Shown piece by piece: positions 12,801 through 21,800 of a DNA stretch of 64,000 nt. Both the position numbers and the translations under genes were made by a program. The stretch is from assembly GCA_951799405.1 (NCBI GenBank), contig OX637339.1, positions 9,300,001 through 9,364,000 of the forward strand, in the 5' to 3' direction. Source of the DNA: Agapetus fuscipes. Lineage: Eukaryota > Arthropoda > Insecta > Trichoptera > Glossosomatidae. Numbering within the stretch: the stretch's first letter is position 1; each line of letters opens with the position of its first letter. Below the pieces are notes generated by a model. It saw only the letters and a list, made by a program, of their open reading frames with translations. It ran no database searches and was not told where the DNA came from.

Positions 12801-15800
12801 GTCTACCTGGCTAAAATCATTCCCCGCATCTGCCACAACATCAACAGGTAAACTCACCTCCACATAATCTGCAAATAGCGATGCAGAGAGCTTTATCCTA
12901 GCCCTACGTGGACAAATAAAAATATAGGCGTGACACTACACTTGCTGAGAGAGCACTGATTTTATCTGTGTCACACCTTAATGGCCCTTTCTGATGACGG
13001 ATAAGACTTGCTCTTAGGTTGGTGGTTGAATAAGATGGGTGCTCCCTGAAACACACCCACAGACTTGGAGTTTATCACTCGGGGTGACAGTCTGTTCCAC
13101 TCCACCGGACCCGCAATCCGGAACAACATCAGACGGCATGTCTGAACAGATTTGATGTTGCGCCAGTACTGCAAATATGAGTGTTTGCCTCCTCACACCT
13201 ATTTCAGCCAGGCCTTTGACCACTTAGCATACCATCAGACTAATACAGAATTACTGTATTACCGTACTACCTTATCTATTTAAAAGCAGTTTAATAAATT
13301 TATTACTATTAGTTTTTGTCATCATCATAAGCCCGACAGCCCTGGGTGGGCCTTGGTGAAATCCAGGATTCTTCTCTACTCTCGCCTGTCCATCACCTTT
13401 GCTCTCCAGCTACGTATGTCTACCTTGGCTGCATCTGCTTTTACAACGTACATCTATTGCATTCTTGGCCTTACGATTTACAAGCAGAACATTTGACAAC
13501 CTGCCCAGCTGTTCACACATGGCCATATCTTATAGCTGCCTATATGATCGAAACAGGCTTATTTTCCTTCGGTCTTGTGATGCTAAGAGTGATAGGGGTG
13601 TAACCTTTTCGCTTCTTAATATTCTGGCTATATATCAGTGGCAAAGGGTGCCATACAAGCCGGTTCCCATCGGCTTCGCTTTTTAAATGATGTAACAAAG
13701 TAGTTCAAAAATATAGTCACAAAGTAAAAAAAATACATTTAAAACCAAAGAAACAATACATATTTTTTCCCCATTGAAACCATGCAGTCTACTTTATTAT
13801 CATATTATCTAGGTTTGTTGCAGTAACTTTGTGAAAGTTCATCTTTAAAAATTTTTAAAAAATAATAAAAAAAACTTTGTTTTAATTCACTGTGAGTTTA
13901 TTTTCGTAGATATGCACTGCCGAAACTAGTAGTGCATTACGAAAATAAACTCACAGTGAATTAAAACAAAGTTTTTTATTATTTTTTAAAATACTTTATT
14001 ATCATTCATCATATTATCAAGGCACCCTTCGCCACTGCTTTATATATACCCCCAGTTCGGAATACTTTTTCAAGCCCATTTTTAAAACATTTATTGTTTC
14101 CTGCCTTAATTGGTTGGCGACACTTGTGAACAAACTATGTGCACAGTCACATGTATTAGTTATTCAAGAACAAAAATCACAAAGGTTTAGCTCATTTCAC
14201 TTGTAGACTTTTGAATTCTTTAACACAGATGTCAGGGATAAGTTCAAAGTTGGATGACGTCTATGATTGGCAGCCGCACTGTATGCAAGTTTACACTTGA
14301 CGCCTATGCTTGTCACCCGCATACGCGTCAAGGGTTTTAATGGGTTTGGCGGTGTAAAACTTACAGTTCTAGAGCTGTTCAAAAACATTATCGCCTTAAA
14401 CTCGTTATTTCCTAGATCCTTATAAAGAAGTTTGACTGTATGTTATCACATTTCCTAGTTGTTAAGTTTGTTCTGTATATATTTGCAGGGTGTGCTATGT
14501 GTTTGGTCCGGCGGTGAAGGACCAAGTCCCTGACGTGACCCCCACCTACCTCACCTCACAAGTGCTGGCAACCATCAGACAAGTAGACGAAGTAGCTAAT
14601 CAGGTCAGTAAGCAGTGACGAATAAGGAACAATAATTCTAATGAATTGCAAATCTAAAGCTTCTGGAGTAGGCTTTTACCATTGACTTATGATATCTGTG
14701 GACTAGAAATTATTTTAATGAAAATAGACATTATATATCTGTTTCAACTTACAACAACTGTCATTAGTAAGAAAGAGAACAAAGAACTTAACAGTAGATT
14801 TAGACAAACTGGCCTTATTTTGTATGACTACACCAATGCAACGTTCGACAGGACTGAGACGAATGTGGTCTAAGTATGTATCAACGCAGTAAGTTAGTTT
14901 CTGCTGCTCTATGATATTACTCAATGTTTTTAACGGATCTGAAATGAATGTAAGCTTCAGAAGACCTTAAACGTAAAGCATGCACGTAATTATGAACTAG
15001 CACATATGTGTACTATTATCTAAGTTGCAGAGGTATTGACGTTTAACCTCTCAACTGCCAAAGCGCTGATCAGTGCTTTATGTATTTATTGCATTTTTTT
15101 TCGTTTTTCTTTAGTCTTCACACAGAAATAAGATCCAAAATGGGGGAGTTTTACCTACCATTAAAACTCTTATTATGTTTCTATAGATGTCTGGAGTCCA
15201 TATTATGAGAGAAACAATCACTTTTTCCCTTTTATGTGGTTTTTTAGTCTATTCCTGGGTCTTTGATTTGCACTTTTTTACACTTTAGGCACTTTTCTAC
15301 TCTATGGTCGCTTTTTCCCCATTTCCTGTTTCCCTATTTCCAGTTCCCCCATAACCCGGTCGCCATTTGTCATAAAGCTCATAATACACCAGGTAGGGGT
15401 TACCTGGACTCCAGACATCTATAGAAACATAATAAGAGTTTTAATGGTAGGTAAAACTCCCCCATTATGTGTTCTGAGAGATGTCTGGAGTCCATATTAT
15501 GAGAGATCTGTCTATTATCTCCTGGTGACCGGGGACGTCTTTATTTGATATTAACTGGTTGAAATAGGGAGGGATCTTCTGGAGCTGTATGTTTCAACAT
15601 CTCTTTCTGATAGTATTTTCTGAAAGTGTTTTCTATTGGGTAGTTCTCCAGCCAATTAAGTGATGCGACCGCTGAACGTGTGCTGCCGGGAGTGGCCTCT
15701 ACTCCTGCTGATTTTAGCGTGTTCTTTACCCATCCTCCTATGATTGTTCTTGTAGCTGCCTTCACTTGTCCTCGGGTGCTGATGAACAGGTTATAAATAT

Positions 15801-18800
15801 TTTGTCCTGATCTCCTTTCGCGTGATAGTTCAATCAGCTTCCTTATCCAGAAGACTGGGTTGACGTTGGGTTCCTTGGATTCCAGAAGTGTATCTGTTTT
15901 TGATCCAACAAATGGAATTAACACAATTGATGTGCCTTCGTCTAGAATGTTTCCTTCTGTGATATTTAGCAAGGTCAGATCGTGTACTCTTCTTCCTGAG
16001 GATAACAGAAGTAAGATTGCTGTTCTACACGCAACTTCATAGAGAGAATCTGAACGAGGAGTGTTCCTGACTAGCCAGTCTTTCACTATCTGCGGATTCC
16101 ACACAGGGGACTTAGGAGGGTTAATCCTTACCATTGCTATGGCTTTTAATGTATGTTTCACTAGGAAATCTGAGCTGAGATTCTTTTCCATCATTGGGTT
16201 GCAGAAGGTTACGATGGCTGACTTGTGTACCAGTATAGTCCTGTATGACAGTTTTTTGTTTATGAACAGTTGCGCTAGATACCTTGCCAATTGATTAGGA
16301 GATATGTGTTGGGATGGGTATTTTCCGCCAGTATCCAGCGGCACCATCTTTGCCAAGCAGGTTTATATGTGTTGAGTGTGGAAGCTCTCCATCCTGACAG
16401 GAGCAGTCTTTTCTCTTCCGCGTTTTGAAAGATTGCGCATGAGTCTGTGGAGTCTCTGGATACGTAAGTTGAACTCATGTGTGCCGTCGTGGATGCGAAC
16501 AGGTCTATATCTGGTACTCCGAAATGATTGAAAATGGCCTTCGTTGCCGTTGATAAAAGATGCCACTCTGGAGGGGATCTTCCTCTTGATAGGTGATCCG
16601 CGTCTCCGTTGTATCTTCCCGGTAGGTACTGCGCTGTTAGCGAGATTTCCCATTGGCCTGCCAGAGTCAACAGATCTCGGGTAAGATTTAGGAGTGTTTT
16701 GGATCTGGTGCCCCCTTCCTTGCGGATGTAGGCGACTACTGTCTTGTTGTCTGATTGTACCAGAATTTCGGAGCCAGAAAGGTCGTGCGCTGTGCGTTGC
16801 AGGGTTGTGAAAACAGCGAACAACTCTTTTCGTTTGGAGTGCCGCTTCTTTTGTTTGAACGGTCCACTGTCCTGACAGCATCAAGTCGTCCAGAGTTGCT
16901 CCCCAAGCTTAGTCTGACGCATCTGTTGTCAAGAAACGTTCGCAGGTTTCCCTGTGGATGGAACTTGATTCGTTCGCATTCCCTATCCCCCACTCTATTA
17001 CTTGTAAGCTGTCCTCGGTCATTTGTCATGACCTTCTTGGTGACAGGTGCTTCAGTGGCCTGCTCGCTATCTGCAATTGTCTGCAGTGGAGGCGACCATG
17101 AAGCTGGCAAAGTTTAGTCTTCCTAGGAGACTTTCCGCCAGTTTTAAGGACCATTTTCGAGAAGTCAGTATTGCTCGAAGTGAGTGGCACAATGCCTCTT
17201 TCTTCCGGTAAGAAAGACCTTCTTGGTGACAGGTGCTTCAGTGGCCTGCTCGCTATCTGCAATTGTCTGCAGTGGAGGCGACCATGAAGCTGGCAAAGTT
17301 TAGTCTTCCTAGGAGACTTTCCGCCAGTTTTAAGGACCATTTTCGAGAAGTCAGTATTGCTCGAAGTGAGTGGCACAATGCCTCTTGCTTCCGGCAAGAA
17401 AGACCTTCTTGGTGACAGGTGCTTCAGTGGCCTGCTCGCTATCTGCAATTGTCTGCAGTGGAGGCGACCATGAAGCTGGCAAAGTTTAGTCTTCCTAGGA
17501 GACTTTCCGCCAGTTTTAAGGACCATTTTCGAGAAGTCAGTATTGCTCGAAGTGAGTGGCACAATGCCTCTTGCTTCCGGTAAGAAAGGAATTTGCAATT
17601 GTTATGCGTGTCCCAAACGATTCCCAAGTACTCTAATTGTTGAGTGGGGAAGAGCACTGACTTCTGGAGATTTACATACCACCCCAGAGATTGTAGGATA
17701 TCTACTGCTAGATGCGATTGCCGACAAAGATCGTCCTTGGATTGGTTCGCAAGGAGGAAGTCGTCGAGATAAACGATTGTCCGGATATCTCGTCGCAGCA
17801 GTAAGTAGTTGGGCTACCCAATTTGTGAGGGTTGCAAACATTCTGGGGGCAGATGAAAGGCCAAAGATGCGATTGCCGACAAAGATCGTCCTTGGATTGG
17901 TTCGCAAGGAGGAAGTCGTCGAGATAAACATTGTCCGGATATCTCGTCGCAGCAGTAAGTAGTTGGGCTACCCAATTTGTGAGGGTTGAAAACACTCTGG
18001 GGGCAGATGAAAGGCCAAAGATGCGATTGCCGACAAAGATCGTCCTTGGATTGGTTCGCAAGGAGGAAGTCGTCGAGATAAACGATTGTCCGGATATCTC
18101 GTCGCAGCAGTAAGTAGTTGGGCTACCCAATTTGTGAGGGTTGAAAACATTCTGGGGGCAGATGAAAGGCCAAAGATGCGATTGTCGACAAAGATCGTCC
18201 TTGGATTGGTTCGCAAGGAGGAAGTCGTCGAGATAAACGATTGTCCGGATATCTCTTCGCAGCAGAAAGTAGTTGGGCTACCCAATTTGTGAGGGTTGCA
18301 AACATTCTAGGGGCAGATGAAAGGCCAAAGGGCAGACTTGTCATCTGAAGTAATTCTCCTCGATAGACCAGTCGCAAAAATCTCCGATGTGCTATTGGGA
18401 GATGAAAGTAAGCTTGCGATAGGTCTATTTTCGACAACCAATCGTTTGGCTGCAGAAACTCTGACACTTTGTAGTGGCTTATGAGTTTGAACGGAGCCGG
18501 GTCTAGGAAGAAGTTTTAACGATTTCAGGTTGAAAATTATTCTCGGGGAATCGTCCGATTTGAGTGTTAGGAACATTTTTGATAAGAAACTCTGACACTT
18601 TGTAGTGGCTTATGAGTTTGAACGGAGCCGGGTCTAGGAAGAAGTTTTAACGATTTTGGTTGAAAATCATTCTCGGGGAATCGTCCGATTTGAGTGTTAG
18701 GAACATTTTTGATAAGAAACTCTGACACTTTGTAGTGGCTTATGAGTTTGAACGGAGCCGGGTCTAGGAAGAAGTTTTAACGATTTTGGTTGAAAATCAT

Positions 18801-21800
18801 TCTCGGGGAATCGTCCGATTTGAGTGTTAGGAACATTTTTGATAAGAAACTCTGACACTTTGTAGTGGCTTATGAGTTCGAACGGAGCCGGGTCTAGGAA
18901 GAAGTTTTAACGATTTTGGTTGAAAATCATTCTCGGGGAATCGTCCGATTTGAGTGTTAGGAACATTTTTGATAAGAAGCTGGGAGATGACTCCGCTGCC
19001 TCTATAACTCCGGATTCGGTCATTTCCTTTATTTGAGAGTCCATTTCGGGTGAAGGACTCGTCTGGTATAGCATTAAGTGGCTCCCTCTGGGAAACCAGA
19101 TAATCTATCCTTGGGTCCAAGACAACCCTAAGCCGTTTCTGACGCCGCGGCGGTGAACCTGATTCCGAAGTGTCATATCCGCATTTTTACATCCACACAT
19201 TGAGATATATACTATAGAGTCGCAACCATCATACAATCAGGAAAAAAAATGTTAAGCCGAAGTCCGTTGGAAACGTTTTAATGCAGATGCAAGGAGACAA
19301 TCAGTTTTTATCCAGCTTCTGCATCGAATAACGCGCACTGTACTCTCAGGTTAAAACGAGATAGCAATAATTTTAGCAAACACATGGCAGACTTCAAACA
19401 CGACAAAAAGGGCTGGATGTCATAATTCTCTGATATAAAATTCCCCTACAGTAATACTATTAAAAATGAATGTCAGATTAAAATGAAATGTAACTTTAGT
19501 CCTTTACTTTTAAAAATAATATGAGCAAGTCTTCAACCAGCAACCCGGCAGTATACAACCTTATTGTCGGTGTCAAATGTGTAACATTAATTAAAATATA
19601 TTTAAGAAAAACTAATTTTTTTCAAAAATAAATTGTTTTAATAATTAATCTGTGCTAGTATGTTGTGTTTTTTTCATTTGTGCATGTTGTATAATTGATC
19701 AAGTTCACAAACAATGGTGTTTGAAAACTCCAATCACAATATTTAGACATTTATGGCAATATGTATTACCACCTGTCACGTCCGTTCGCTGTGTAAGTCT
19801 GCGTGAGACTGACGAGCCTCAAAATCGGGTTTTTCTCGAGTACCACTTTTGACTTACTACAGGGTGCTACGTGTTTCGAGCAACGTTACGTCTCTAGTAT
19901 ATATACCTCAATGCATCCACATCACCTGAATCCTGTGAGATTTCGGCGGGAGGTGGCCCTTTTTTGTTATCACAACTCATAACACTGATTTTGATGTTAT
20001 CTAAAGTAAAAACTCCGTTAAAATAACGAAAAACGTTTTTCGTAAATGCGTGGCATACCCACAAAAATACATTATATTTTTGTAGGTATGCCACGCTTAT
20101 ACACTTTTAAACACCACAATTTCGCCTGTTTTAGTTTTTAATTGTTCACAGGGACACAAGATGGTAAAATAACACTCTTTTTTAAATGTTTTTGCCCAGG
20201 AATATTGTCAATTCACTCAAATTTTCGAAGGTGAATTCAACTGACATGTGACCACAAGGGAAAAATGACGCTTTATGACAAATGGCGACCGGGTTATGGG
20301 GGAACTGGAAATAGGGAAACAGGAAATGGGGAAAAAGCGACCATAGAGTAGAAAAGTGCCTAAAGTGTAAAAAAGTGCAAATCAAAGACCCAGGAATAGA
20401 CTAAAAAACCACATAAAAGGGAAAAAGTGATTGTTTCTCTCATAATATGGACTCCAGACATCTCTCAGAACACATAATAGTGTTTCACATTATCTTATTT
20501 TATTGGACAAAACTACCCCTAATGCTGGCCAGCCCAAAAATCAGCTCAATAGGCTTCAATCGCTGCAGAACGCCGCAGCTAGACTTATATATGGGACTGC
20601 TAAGTCCTGCCACATCACTCCTCACCTTCAAGCTCTGCATTAGCTGAAAATCCCTGAGAGGATCACCTTTAAAGCACTGCGTGGGAGTGCTCCAAGGTAC
20701 TTGTTGGAGCTGGTGTCTCCAGGGACTACAACCTCCGCGAGGTTGTAGTACAAACTTGCTTGTTTGTACACTGAGGTCAGCTGCATCAAGAAGCAGCTGC
20801 CTGGACATTCCTGCAAGAAGGTCCCGCACTGTTTTTAGAGACAGGGCATTCAAGGCAGCCACTGAGGGAACTGGATTCGGAGGACTATTTAAAAGAAGTC
20901 TCAAGACTCACCTCTTCGTCCAATCATATGGACAAGCGCTTTTGTAGTGACACACTGTCATAAAAGGCGCTAAACAAAATTTGTAATTATTAATTATTAC
21001 CCATCAATACACTCAAAGCATTAATTTTTGTTTGTGAATATTTAAAAATATATGTTTGTAGTTGACTTCGAAAATTACGAGTTTAAAAATGAAAATCCAT
21101 TTGTTTCACATGACTCACAAACGCACAACAAAGAAAGGGTTTTGTTTACATTACAAGGTCACTGCTCCGTAAAAAGCTCTAGCCACCAACATTGCAGATC
21201 ACAAGCCATTTCTTTCCCTCCTTGTGTACTTTCATTTTGTCCATTCAGTGTGTAATTGTTGATTTCTATGTGCAGATATTATTCCTGTCGTCGTGCAGCA
21301 AGAACATCTCCCAGATGCCGGTGGTGCTGATCCCTATCCACTTTGACCGGGACAACGGCACGCGCGCCCCCTCCTGCCAGCGGTCCGTGGTGCTGCGCCC
21401 CTTCCTCACCAACGACTTCATGACGGGCCTGCCCGCCATCCCGGCCCCTGACACCCTGCCACAAGAGGTACGCATCACAGTTGTGCAAGTTTATCAACAT
21501 TTAAGATAGACACAATGACAAGCAAACAATTGCAAGTTTGTACTTACAAGTGCTGCATGGGTGCTTACGCATGTCTGCTTGTGGACGTGCATTAAATATG
21601 AACTTTAAATCTTAAGTTATCTTTGAAACTTAGATTATAGAACAACTGGACAGCCGGTGAATAGCCAGTCAATAGCTCAGTTGGTAGTGCTTTCATTCCA
21701 TGCCGTGAGCTCGGGTTCCCGCCGAGGGTGTCAGAAATGATTTCCCGTTTCGGTGTATTTCAAACCCCAAAATAAAATACCGGCAAGGTTTACTCAGCCT

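Larger units (their letters stand above)
13600..14340. mobile_element. piggyBac-type MITE, copy 2, split by a hAT-type MITE
   Basis: The outer parts (13600-13635 and 14046-14340) match the piggyBac-type MITE at 3903-4219, from the taaccttttcgc start to the caagggtttta end. The middle is a separate insertion (13636-14037). Confidence 0.7.
15139..20478 (-). mobile_element. DIRS-type tyrosine-recombinase retrotransposon, both termini present
   Basis: The element lies in GMPS intron 11, antisense to the gene. Inverted terminal repeats of 193 bp at 15186-15378 and 20270-20462 look identical by eye. An internal complementary region at about 15397-15507 joins the complement of the left end to the complement of the right end, the hallmark of DIRS elements that copy through a circular intermediate. 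Coding order on the minus strand is reverse transcriptase, RNase H, tyrosine recombinase. AAT occurs at both outer borders (15139-15141, 20476-20478) and at the internal junction. There is no target-site duplication, as expected for the class. No gag-like ORF was recognised in 18980-20270. Confidence 0.9.

Noticed and set aside
17026..17598. 190-residue repeat protein with three 62-residue units
   Set aside because: It is the antisense-free reading of a tandemly duplicated DIRS segment on the element's coding strand, not an independent gene.
17031..18976. CRISPR-like array
   Set aside because: Units of 130-186 bp are contiguous tandem duplications of coding DNA with no spacers, in a eukaryotic genome.
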